From Allorhodoferax sp032337135 (GTDB lineage Bacteria; Pseudomonadota; Gammaproteobacteria; Burkholderiales; Burkholderiaceae_C), in contig NZ_JAVXZZ010000005.1 of NCBI RefSeq assembly GCF_032337135.1, positions 62,001 through 126,000 on the forward strand: a stretch of DNA of 64,000 nucleotides, given 5' to 3'. Under the pieces are notes generated by a model, which did no database searches, was not told the DNA's origin, and saw nothing but the letters and a program-made list of their open reading frames with translations. The first letter of the stretch is position 1. Every line of letters begins with the position of its first letter. Of this stretch, positions 57,701 through 64,000 are shown one piece after another. A program made the translations under genes and the position numbers.

Positions 57701-59786
57701 GCTGGCCAGCGCTTCTGAGCGCACTCTGGTCAAAGAACTGGAGCGGCGCAAGTTGGCGTTGGACGAATTGGTTGAGAAGACGCTGGACGACGCGAAGAAG
57801 TGCAGCCTGACGTTCGACCAGTTGGGGTGTGACGGGCTTGTCGTGGATGAGAGCGAACGTGTAAAGAACCTTTTTTACACAACCTCGATGGAACCCATCC
57901 CTGGATTGCCCAGAGCGTTCTCGGCGCGCGCATTCGATATGTTCGTCAAGGTGCGGGCACTGTCTGCAAGCAACAAAGAACGCGGTGGTGTGGTGTTCAT
58001 GTCAGCAACGCCCATCGCGAACTCGGTAGCCGAGATGTTCCACCTCATGCGTTACCTGATCATGCCAACACTCGTTGAGAAGAACTTGGATCAGTTCGAT
58101 GCGTGGGCGGCCAACTTCGGACGCACGGTGGTCAACGTCGAAACGACTCCGGACGGTGGAGGATTTCGACTGCAGACACGCTTCGCGCGCTTCGAGAACC
58201 TACCGGAACTCATGGCGCTCTTCTCGGAGTTTGCTGACATCCAGACCAAGGAAGACCTGAAGCTGCCGGTACCGCGCATCGCGGGCGGTAAGCCGACGGT
58301 TATTGCGGTACCACCCAGTGCGGCACTCAAGGCCTACATCCAATCGCTGTCCATGCGAGCCGAAGCCATTCACTCGCCGGACAAAGAGGTTCGGCCGCAT
58401 CCCAAAGTCGACAACATGCTCAAGGTCACAACCGACGGCAGAAAGGCGGCATTGGACATGCGCATGGTGGGTGGCCAAGACGAACCTGGCAGCAAGGTGA
58501 ATGTGTGCGTAGACAACATCTATCACATCTGGAAGCAGACCCAGGCCCAGAAGCTCACGCAACTGGTGTTCTGTGATATTGGCACACCGGGCAATGACCG
58601 GTGTGACATCTATCAGGACATCAAGAACAAGCTGATGGCCAAAGGCATTCCGGAGCGTGAGATTGCGTTTGCGCATGACTACGAAACGCCGTCCAAGAAG
58701 ATGCTGCTTGATTCACGCATCAACCGGGGCGAGATCCGTGTCACCATCACAAGCACCGAGCGCATGGGCGTGGGTCGTAACGTGCAGCGACTGCTGTACG
58801 CGATGCATGAGCTGGACTGTCCATGGCGGCCAGACGAGGTGGAGCAACGTGGCGGACGTATTGAACGGCAGGGGAACCTCAACGAGGAGATTCTGATGTT
58901 CCGCTACGTCACGGAGCAATCCTTCGACGCCTACAACTGGAACTTGATTGAGCAAAAACTGCGGTTCATCCTGCAGGTCATGTCGAGCAAGTGTGCCGTG
59001 CGCAGCATCGAGGACATCGAGGTGCGCGCACTCACGGTGGCCGAAGTGAAGGCTTTGGCGACCGGCAATCCGCGAATCGTCGAACGCGCACTGCTGCAGC
59101 AGAAGGAAGCGAAGTTGACTGCGCTCAGCCGTACGTTCTACTCCGACCAAGCGGCAGCGCGCATGCGTGCGGGACAGGCCAGGTTCAACATCACATCGAT
59201 TCAGGAAAACCTGGAGCAAGTGCTGGAGGATGTGGCTACTGCAGCTGCGAACCCGGATGAGTTGCAGATTCAAGTGGGTGGAGTGCGCTATACCGAGGCT
59301 TCGAAAGCCGAAGTTGCCGATGCCCTCAAGGCGGTCTTTGCGGACTGCGCAGCTAGGTTCGCGCTGTGGAAGACGTCCTCGCAAGTGGATGTTCCGGTGT
59401 TTGAGGTCGGGTCATACCGGGGCTTCAAACTCGGCATCGGTGCGACGTTGACCCTGCAGGGCCTTGTCTACGAGTGGTGCCTGGAAGGGCGCCTGCGTTG
59501 GGGGACTGAACTGGGCTCGGACTGGGATGGCAACTTCACCCGCATCCGCAATCTGGCAAAGAGGCTGCCCAACGAGGCAGACAAACGGCAAGAGCGGATC
59601 AGGATGGCCGAAAAGGCCTACGAAGACACCATGAACGCATGTGAGGGTGTCTTTCCCCGAGCTGCAGAGTTGCAGCAGGTTCGACAAGAGCTTGCTGCAA
59701 TTGAAGAGGAGCTCGGGATCGCAGAACTTGACTCACAAGCGACCGAAGTCGATAGCGGCACCGAAGTTGTCGCAGAGGCGACATAA
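54744..59786 (+). CDS. Giant DNA methyltransferase-helicase (DarB-like, 1680 aa)
   Basis: Start at ATG 54744 after GGAG, rather than 54588 inside the previous terminator. The first third holds a SAM methyltransferase (LDPATGTGIFASRIP as motif I, TNVPF as motif IV). The middle holds an SF2/SNF2-type helicase (GHCVGAGKT P-loop and VVDESE as the Walker B/DEAH equivalent). Such fusions occur in phage P1 DarB and conjugative plasmids and are linked to anti-restriction. Expected role: modify or protect plasmid DNA on entry to a host. Highly expressed control is suggested by leader 13. Confidence 0.85.
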   Translation: MRAIAKRRPTADFSTMSLFDAPIAQPQVAVIRVDTSSNDDELPEFDFAAYLQADTATHALHEVVQACLDKPQAEPVAIVRKSLAQQVQVIRNRNNFRFSTSDIPSGTEARIEANIKALEIRKELQLSGALATEEQRKLLARYSGWGGLTGAFLFGSRHHDRLKAVLTEEEIAVVRTGVLTQHFTPDVVVDFIYQALIKLGVKPRRMLDPATGTGIFASRIPDEWKNDVAIYAAEIDPVLASITAHLLPDVTLHASAFQQVKYPDNAFDLVVTNVPFDTTKIYDSETPGQKLSLHNFFIAKALRKVRPGGVVAVVTSTYTLDSKETAVRDMFADSADLIAAARLPDWMFKGTASTEVSSDILIFRRREQHAMRPINPTWVGSGHSDNALINNAMAENDHWWIGQRGLVSTKHGQRWAACCSETEFNELLARWQQALPQGTCSLADMSAREGEHVDRQIQLEHLRKLRVGSFAEHKGCVVEVLAGGDVMQLEHAESKLQRIRAYIRLRDAARKLLLLQAETEDDAPVSSARYELNVRYDAFVAQYGAVGARFNRSVLKNDPDYPLVSALEVFDQEEQTATKSPIMTRRTQRPRQEATTADSPLSGLLLVLNELGRIDLPRIAQLCAQSTDQVEAALQEAGRIYRNPESGAWELAEVYLSGNILKKLEAAEMAAMESPEFTVNVEALKASMPERIPFADIAIQLGSTFVKASHIEDFIDHLMDNVGEKIRAATVHHSPGIARWKVDASGAVFGNDMTKWGTKRISARKLVEKALNMMTPTIRDKVVVEGSERYVVNADETLSAREKLMAIQEEFKTWIGTDEGRVREIEERYNREFNSCRPLHMSGRHLTLPGLSDAITLRDSQKDSTWRNLLGGNSLVGHCVGAGKTLIGICTAMESKRLGIRRCTLLTTPNSVVGQFAREFIWAYPCANLLVIDGVDKQGRERLLARLATGDYDAVIMSHESFKSFGVSEEQLLSAVQPMYASINRQLASASERTLVKELERRKLALDELVEKTLDDAKKCSLTFDQLGCDGLVVDESERVKNLFYTTSMEPIPGLPRAFSARAFDMFVKVRALSASNKERGGVVFMSATPIANSVAEMFHLMRYLIMPTLVEKNLDQFDAWAANFGRTVVNVETTPDGGGFRLQTRFARFENLPELMALFSEFADIQTKEDLKLPVPRIAGGKPTVIAVPPSAALKAYIQSLSMRAEAIHSPDKEVRPHPKVDNMLKVTTDGRKAALDMRMVGGQDEPGSKVNVCVDNIYHIWKQTQAQKLTQLVFCDIGTPGNDRCDIYQDIKNKLMAKGIPEREIAFAHDYETPSKKMLLDSRINRGEIRVTITSTERMGVGRNVQRLLYAMHELDCPWRPDEVEQRGGRIERQGNLNEEILMFRYVTEQSFDAYNWNLIEQKLRFILQVMSSKCAVRSIEDIEVRALTVAEVKALATGNPRIVERALLQQKEAKLTALSRTFYSDQAAARMRAGQARFNITSIQENLEQVLEDVATAAANPDELQIQVGGVRYTEASKAEVADALKAVFADCAARFALWKTSSQVDVPVFEVGSYRGFKLGIGATLTLQGLVYEWCLEGRLRWGTELGSDWDGNFTRIRNLAKRLPNEADKRQERIRMAEKAYEDTMNACEGVFPRAAELQQVRQELAAIEEELGIAELDSQATEVDSGTEVVAEAT

Positions 59787-59808
59787 CCATGTAACAGTGT
59801 GTAATTTG

Positions 59809-59852
59809 GGCAACACTTCAGGAAGAAATTTCTGGAGTGTTGCCCCTTTTTT
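59809..59852 (+). terminator. Intrinsic terminator
   Basis: GGCAACACTTCA pairs with TGGAGTGTTGCC around a loop, followed by six T. Confidence 0.8.
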
Positions 59853-59856
59853 GCTT

Positions 59857-59972
59857 AAATAGTGGGCCTGGCGGCCCACTATTACGAGGTGTACTGGTAT
59901 TTCTGACATGAAACTGAACCGTGGAGTGCTGAAAATTGTGCTAGCTGTACCAACATTGATTTCCAGCACTTC
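59857..59972 (+). promoter_or_regulatory. Hairpin and inverted-repeat operator upstream of the NusA operon
   Basis: AATAGTGGGC/GCCCACTATT hairpin at 59857-59882, then AGTGCTGAAAAT (59925-59936) and ATTTCCAGCACT (59959-59970) as an imperfect inverted repeat. It may bind the protein at 59973. No convincing promoter was placed. Confidence 0.5.
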
Positions 59973-60296
59973 ATGTCCGAAGCGATCACAAAGATACAAA
60001 AACGAATTGCCGCGAACAAGTATTCGCGCGATCAGGGTTTGCGTGCGATCTGCGCTCGCGCAGATGCTTACGAAGCCATCCATGGCGGGCCTGCGATCAA
60101 GTACGAGTGGTTGCGCAAGGTGGTGGACGGGCGAACGGTGAATCCGGGGTTTGATCGGATTGAACGCCTTAACGTGATTCTGGACCTGATGGATCTGGAG
60201 GGCGGAGAGGGCTCCAGCAAGGACATGATGGCTGAGAAGCCTGACACAACAACAGCTAAAGGGACGAACCCGGTCAGAGAACAGGGCAAGGAATGA
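59973..60296 (+). CDS. Possible HTH regulator (107 aa)
   Basis: ATG 59973, 2 nt after the inverted repeat. Residues about 45-65 (KYEWLRKVVDGRTVNPGFDR) look like a recognition-helix region. The tail is acidic and Thr-rich. The stop overlaps the NusA-like start (ATGA), so the genes are coupled. Likely an autoregulator; the family is uncertain. Confidence 0.5.
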   Translation: MSEAITKIQKRIAANKYSRDQGLRAICARADAYEAIHGGPAIKYEWLRKVVDGRTVNPGFDRIERLNVILDLMDLEGGEGSSKDMMAEKPDTTTAKGTNPVREQGKE

Positions 60297-61315
60297 TCAG
60301 TATCGGATTCAGCCTTGAGCAGTTACTGGACAGTCTCGCGGAACATCGAGGTTTGTCCAGGGAAGAGTTGGTGGACTGCATTAAGGACGCAATTGTTGAA
60401 ACTTTTCGATTGAGGGGCAGGGTGGTAATTGTGGAAGTTGAAGACGTCGAAGCAGCTGCACGCATCAGCGTTCAAGAGATGATCCTCACAGGATCGCAGC
60501 CGTTCTACCGTGAAGTGAATTTGGTGCCGCCGGTTGCTCCAGATTTGCTGACTCAGATCATCGAGGAAGCCCAGCAACGTAAAGCCGCAAACCACATTTG
60601 GTCGCTGTCGGAGACGCGTGTCGTTCGTGTTGAAAAGGATCACTACCTGCTGGAACTCATTGGGCCGGTTGATCTACCCACGGCAGAAGGTAAAGTGGCA
60701 GTGTTACCAAGGCGTGACTGCAATCAGGCCGACGCTTTTGCGATGGGCGACAACATCTGGGTCGGTTTTAAGCCGAATGTCTCATCCAGCGTAGACGGTG
60801 GGCACGTTGAGCCATGGCGCGATGTCGAAGCACCGTACATTGCGACCCGCTCGGAATCAAATTTCCTGACCTTGATGGCCATTCAGATGCTGGGAGAGGC
60901 AGTTCAGGGCGTAATCCACACCTCGCGCGGCATCCTGATCTTTCCGGCCGGAACCGACATCCAACCGCTCTTGGCTGAGGGTGGAAAGCACAAGAATATC
61001 CTCCAACGCCTGTGCGGGCTCAGTCGTCTGGCCATCGCGCGTCGCTCCCCACGGGAGGAGATCGACAAACGCATGATTCATGCGATCAATGAAGTGGCTG
61101 GGCTCAAGTATGGCGTTGATTACAGGATCGGCGCGGAAGACCCAACTCAGCTCCCGCGGGTCTATGTATCACACGAGAAAGCAAAGCAACTGATCGGGGC
61201 TGGAGGCCACAACCTGTTCTTCCTAAAGTGCGTTGTGCAAACAGCCTTTGATGTCAAGGTAACGGCTCAGATCACCCGTTCCTCGAAGCCAGCGCGACGC
61301 CCCGGGAATCGATGA
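60293..61315 (+). CDS. nusA: Plasmid-encoded NusA paralogue
   Basis: A 340-aa protein with NusA architecture. An N-terminal domain (LSREELVDCIKDAIVETFRLRG, like the NusA N-terminal helix), an S1-like region (VVRVEKDHYLLEL ... AVLPRRDCNQADAFAMGD), the TRS-x-N-x-L-x-x-x-x-x-x-E motif of the NusA linker (ATRSESNFLTLMA), and KH-type ends (KNILQRLCGL; KQLIGAGGHNLFFLKC). E. coli NusA is about 495 aa with C-terminal acidic repeats, absent here. NusA binds RNA polymerase and nascent RNA and controls pausing, termination and antitermination. A plasmid copy could be specific for leader-bearing genes (inference). Confidence 0.75.
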   Translation: MISIGFSLEQLLDSLAEHRGLSREELVDCIKDAIVETFRLRGRVVIVEVEDVEAAARISVQEMILTGSQPFYREVNLVPPVAPDLLTQIIEEAQQRKAANHIWSLSETRVVRVEKDHYLLELIGPVDLPTAEGKVAVLPRRDCNQADAFAMGDNIWVGFKPNVSSSVDGGHVEPWRDVEAPYIATRSESNFLTLMAIQMLGEAVQGVIHTSRGILIFPAGTDIQPLLAEGGKHKNILQRLCGLSRLAIARRSPREEIDKRMIHAINEVAGLKYGVDYRIGAEDPTQLPRVYVSHEKAKQLIGAGGHNLFFLKCVVQTAFDVKVTAQITRSSKPARRPGNR

Positions 61316-62223
61316 TCGAGTCGCTGCACGCCGTGCTGATTGCGCTGGCTTCGGCCGTGCAAGGGGCGCAGGGTATGGTCCGCATTGAAACGCAAGCGAT
61401 TGCTGCGCCTTCAGTGATCATGGCCCTGGAGGGCGCACGCAAACGAGGTGTTCCAGTATCAGTTGTTCTTGGCGCAAAGGCTGAATACACATTGGACGCT
61501 AAGGGGCAGCCGACCGGGGGCAATCGCCCGTACGACTCCGGGCCGCAGGGCATGGAATTGCGCGCACTGGATGCCATGAAGGCCGCAGTATTCATTCCGC
61601 CTCGATTCTCTGAGCTGGACCGTCCTGTGTTTGAGCCGGGCATTGAATTGAATGCAAGCTTTGCCATAGTTGATTCACGCCGGGCAAGTTTGTGCACGGG
61701 CGCGTTCAGCATCGGCAATGCAGGAGTTTGCTGGACGACAAGCGATCCAGGCGTCGTATCGGCGCTAATCGGCTTACACGATACCGATCGTACCGATGGG
61801 GTGTCCGAGTCGGTTGAGGCGAGTGTGAGCAAGAAGCTGGCCGCCCAGGACATGATCCTGACACCTGCGAATAGCGCTGACTTCCTATTGCTATTGCGCC
61901 AACCGTGGAAGCAGGTTGTCGCATCGCATCTCGGTGATGGTTCGGCCTTGGAGGCGCTACTCGCCTCTCGAATGCCGGCTACGCTGTGGACGGCCCCCAA
62001 TGGGACATACGCGCGCACAGCGCTCGATCGCCTGCGCCGTGCTGGCTGGCAGATTCGGCAACTACCACAGCCCTTCTCGGGCACTGTTTTGGTGGGAAGC
62101 AAGATGGCGTACATCGGATCGCAAAAGGTCGAGCAGGCTCACCTTGAGAAAAGTCGAGGGCTGGGAATCGTTCTTGGCCAACAACACATTGCACGGATCG
62201 AACAGACCCTGCAACTCCAATGA
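61312..62223 (+). CDS. Inactive phospholipase-D-like protein
   Basis: A 303-aa protein whose fold pattern resembles PLD nucleases (two similar halves). Where the HKD His-x-Lys should be, the first half reads ELNASFAIVD and the second PFSGTVLVGSKMAYIGS, with neither His nor Lys present. It is thus probably non-catalytic and may bind nucleic acid or protein. Coupled to the NusA paralogue by an ATGA overlap, which hints at a shared RNA or DNA role. Confidence 0.6.
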   Translation: MIESLHAVLIALASAVQGAQGMVRIETQAIAAPSVIMALEGARKRGVPVSVVLGAKAEYTLDAKGQPTGGNRPYDSGPQGMELRALDAMKAAVFIPPRFSELDRPVFEPGIELNASFAIVDSRRASLCTGAFSIGNAGVCWTTSDPGVVSALIGLHDTDRTDGVSESVEASVSKKLAAQDMILTPANSADFLLLLRQPWKQVVASHLGDGSALEALLASRMPATLWTAPNGTYARTALDRLRRAGWQIRQLPQPFSGTVLVGSKMAYIGSQKVEQAHLEKSRGLGIVLGQQHIARIEQTLQLQ

Positions 62224-62252
62224 CCGGCACTTTTTTTACACCGCCGGCCCAG

Positions 62253-62272
62253 CCAGAAACTTTGGTTTCTGG
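62253..62272 (+). repeat. Hairpin in the gap after the PLD-like gene
   Basis: CCAGAAAC pairs with GTTTCTGG (loop TTTG) downstream of a short T-tract. It could be a weak terminator or part of a leader for 62384. Confidence 0.45.
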
Positions 62273-62383
62273 CTTCACTCGGTGCGCTACAGCCGACACA
62301 GACCGCTTGCAACGATGTGCGCTCGTGCAAGCAATCGCAATGCAGCACCTCTGCATTGATACTTCAACTCGAAAGCTCAAACC

Positions 62384-62902
62384 ATGAACGACCAAGTCCA
62401 ATCCGCTGCACCCGCAGCCACATCCAAGACGCCGAACAGCAAGAAGCCTGGTGGCAACAACCAGTCAACCCGGCCACTCAACGAGCAGGAAATTGCGGAG
62501 ATCACCAATGCGATCACACGTACCCCAGGCTTGGGACGTATCGTCCTGAGCCTCACCCGCAACCGAAACGCGCGAATTTTCGTACCTGAGACTGCTTTGG
62601 GCAGTGAGATGTTTACGATCGTGGGTGAGCTGGACCGCGTGTGTGCGCGTGGTGACCGCCTGCTGGCAAGGTCGTTGACTCTTGAAAATATGCAGCAAGC
62701 TAACCAGCTCAAGGAGCAGGCACTGTCGCTGATTCTGCCCATGGCCGATCTGACTGCGGATCTCGCGCTGAAATTCGATAATCCGCAGAACTCGATCGTG
62801 CGGCACGCGCGCACCAAAGCGCTGCTCGCCCAAAAGCGAAAAGAGGCCCAATCCAAGGGAAAGGAAGCGACTCCTGTGACTGATTCGCAAGCCGCGGCCT
62901 GA
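62384..62902 (+). CDS. Hypothetical protein (172 aa)
   Basis: A helical protein (residues about 35-155) with a Ser/Lys/Asn-rich start and a basic tail. The centre includes NARIFVPETALGSEMFTIVG and ELDRVCARGDRLLARSLTLE. No family recognised. It ends at a strong terminator. Confidence 0.6.
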   Translation: MNDQVQSAAPAATSKTPNSKKPGGNNQSTRPLNEQEIAEITNAITRTPGLGRIVLSLTRNRNARIFVPETALGSEMFTIVGELDRVCARGDRLLARSLTLENMQQANQLKEQALSLILPMADLTADLALKFDNPQNSIVRHARTKALLAQKRKEAQSKGKEATPVTDSQAAA

Positions 62903-62922
62903 GGGTTACCTTCATATGCAAC

Positions 62923-62962
62923 AACCCGCAGGCAAAATTGATTGCCTGCGGGTTTTTTTTTG
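62923..62962 (+). terminator. Intrinsic terminator
   Basis: AACCCGCAGGCAA pairs with TTGCCTGCGGGTT, followed by nine T. Confidence 0.85.
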
Positions 62963-63092
62963 GTTAAACTCCCCACCTGACGCAGTTACGCCAATTGCGT
63001 CCCGGAAACTCCCGGTCAACGAGCAACTTAACCCCGACGCCTTTTACGGTTGACGGCTACTCCCCAAAAACGGCGTTTTCGGACCGGGTTAA
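62963..63092 (+). promoter_or_regulatory. Structured leader of the 63093 gene
   Basis: Following the terminator, GGTTAAACT, a GACGCAGTTACGCC/TTGCGTC-type hairpin and ACTCCCG (where the family has ACTCATA) precede GTG 63093. The match to the leader family is weak. Confidence 0.35.
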
Positions 63093-63395
63093 GTGAAAGC
63101 TTTTGGCGAGGCCGTTGGCCTCATCGTCGCCTTTGTTGCGCTCCTTTGGGGAGCCCTGATTTACTACGCAGGGCCCGATCAGAAACCCATCATCGCCTGC
63201 AAGCCTTTGCTGGTCATGACTAGTGGTCTGCAGACCACTGCTGCCGCGGCCAGCTCCGCTAATTCCGGTAGCCAGGCGAGCAACGCCGCCCACATTCCCA
63301 AAGTAAATGACTCCGGTATCGGACGCGAGGTGCCGTTGGCTGATCGCGTTGCGCTGGGTTGTCTGCGGTTCACCGATCGCCTGTTCAACAAATGA
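63093..63395 (+). CDS. Small membrane-anchored protein (100 aa)
   Basis: GTG 63093 is the first start after the leader. Residues 4-27 are hydrophobic (EAVGLIVAFVALLWGALIYYA), predicting one membrane helix; the rest is soluble, with an Ala/Ser/Asn linker. The stop overlaps the next ATG, so it is coupled to an HD-domain gene. Possibly part of a transfer or secretion complex. Confidence 0.55.
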   Translation: MKAFGEAVGLIVAFVALLWGALIYYAGPDQKPIIACKPLLVMTSGLQTTAAAASSANSGSQASNAAHIPKVNDSGIGREVPLADRVALGCLRFTDRLFNK

Positions 63396-64000
63396 TCCGG
63401 CAGATTGCGTCCCTGTCCATTCTGACTGCAGCGGTACTGAGTGCCGTCGCAGTAAGTACTGTTGACCAGGATCGCGTGGCTGCACGTTTGTTGACCGTGC
63501 ATGGCCCCCAGAAAGCGTTGGAGATAGCGCAGACGAGTAGCACGTCCTCAGCGCTCATGAACCTGGTCCCTAGTCAGGTTTACCACCAGTGGATCTATCT
63601 TGTCGCAGGCGTTTTGGTGGGTGTCATTGCTAGGTTTGCTGTGGCAAATTGGGCCAAGCAGCCAAAGGTCGACGCCGCGTCTAAGGTCTCAGTCACTGAT
63701 GAGGCAGGCGGTCGATACACCATGCATGGTGTGCCGTTCGCACACGCTCCACACGCGCCAAAGCTGGTCATCGCTGATGTATCCGATGTACCAGGAATCG
63801 AAGCCGCAAGCCTGATCGAGGTTGAGTTGCTTGGTGCCTATCGCGCCGGCGGCCGGCCTGCAGACGTGGATGGATACCACGGTGTCTCCCTCTTTGAACA
63901 TTGCCTGTCGACATGGAGGAAGGCAGTCGAAACCAATGGGCCGTGCACGCTTGAAGCCATCCTGGCCCTCGCCCACGATGCCGGAAAACTCATCACCTTT
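63392..64000 (+). CDS. HD-domain membrane protein, 3' end outside window
   Basis: Open frame from ATG 63392 to the window edge (203 codons, no stop). Two hydrophobic segments (about residues 4-24 and 68-90) are followed by YHGVSLFEHCL and LALAHDAGKLITF, an H...HD pattern of HD-type metal enzymes. MOBH-type relaxases (TraI_2) contain a similar HD module, so it may be a transfer protein. Incomplete; function unsettled. Confidence 0.55.
   Translation, partial: MIRQIASLSILTAAVLSAVAVSTVDQDRVAARLLTVHGPQKALEIAQTSSTSSALMNLVPSQVYHQWIYLVAGVLVGVIARFAVANWAKQPKVDAASKVSVTDEAGGRYTMHGVPFAHAPHAPKLVIADVSDVPGIEAASLIEVELLGAYRAGGRPADVDGYHGVSLFEHCLSTWRKAVETNGPCTLEAILALAHDAGKLITF

Overview
This window reads as the backbone of a large plasmid (or plasmid-derived element) from a beta-proteobacterium, probably of the Burkholderiales (Comamonadaceae-like). 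The host is inferred only from moderate-to-high GC, codon use and protein flavour. Plasmid character is well supported: a Rep_3-type initiator (45331-46647), about 17 degenerate iterons upstream of it (44262-45140), a small type I ParA and a ParB (42498-44131), and four perfect 14-bp palindromes before parA that look like a parS centromere. No rRNA, tRNA or core chromosomal gene was found. Transfer genes are nearly absent, so the window probably holds the stability, replication and accessory part, with conjugation genes outside it.

Layout. 1-9134: a TGT/DpdA-like protein, then short hypothetical genes and an adenine methyltransferase (4043-5932), several behind a recurring leader. 9335-18337: a 507-aa protein, a GC-rich minus-strand operon ending in a degenerate tyrosine recombinase (10887-13296), divergent membrane proteins, DUF1294, a cold-shock/CFI-box fusion, a MazG-like protein and a secreted phospholipase-D nuclease. 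18361-27134: an MmcB-like protein, a CoiA-like protein, many small hypotheticals, a secreted thermonuclease, a DUF932 protein and a PAPS-reductase-family protein. 28021-32479: a PRTRC cassette (E, C, F, B, A, ThiF), predicted to be a bacterial ubiquitin-like conjugation system. 32536-41775: regulators, a 729-aa tyrosine recombinase, hypotheticals and one orphan transfer-like gene. 41776-46647: parS, parAB, oriV and rep. 46718-59786: DNA metabolism: two clamp-like proteins, an OB-fold/SSB-like protein, a zinc-finger/Toprim primase-like protein, a RecE-like nuclease, a RecT-like annealing protein and a 1680-aa methyltransferase-helicase. 59973-64000: an operon with a plasmid-encoded NusA paralogue and an inactive phospholipase-D-like protein, then genes running off the window end.

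The most striking signal is a family of 13 upstream leaders. Each contains the heptamer ACTCATA between hairpins, and 12 have a ribosome binding site and start codon, or at least a start codon, downstream. In 11 of them a sigma70-like -10 box is followed 7-9 nt later by CTTTC/T/A, placing that motif at or next to the predicted RNA 5' end. The leaders precede genes for DNA metabolism and unknown proteins all along the element. This suggests an element-wide post-transcriptional regulon. The context resembles the published radC RNA motif (5' UTRs of DNA-binding-protein genes on mobile elements), but I could not test identity. A plasmid NusA paralogue encoded on the same element is a candidate trans-acting partner; that link is inference.

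Many units have the same design: a strong intrinsic terminator with 8-9 T, then within a few bases the next promoter, leader and one to three genes. This modular layout suggests that genes were gained as self-contained cassettes.
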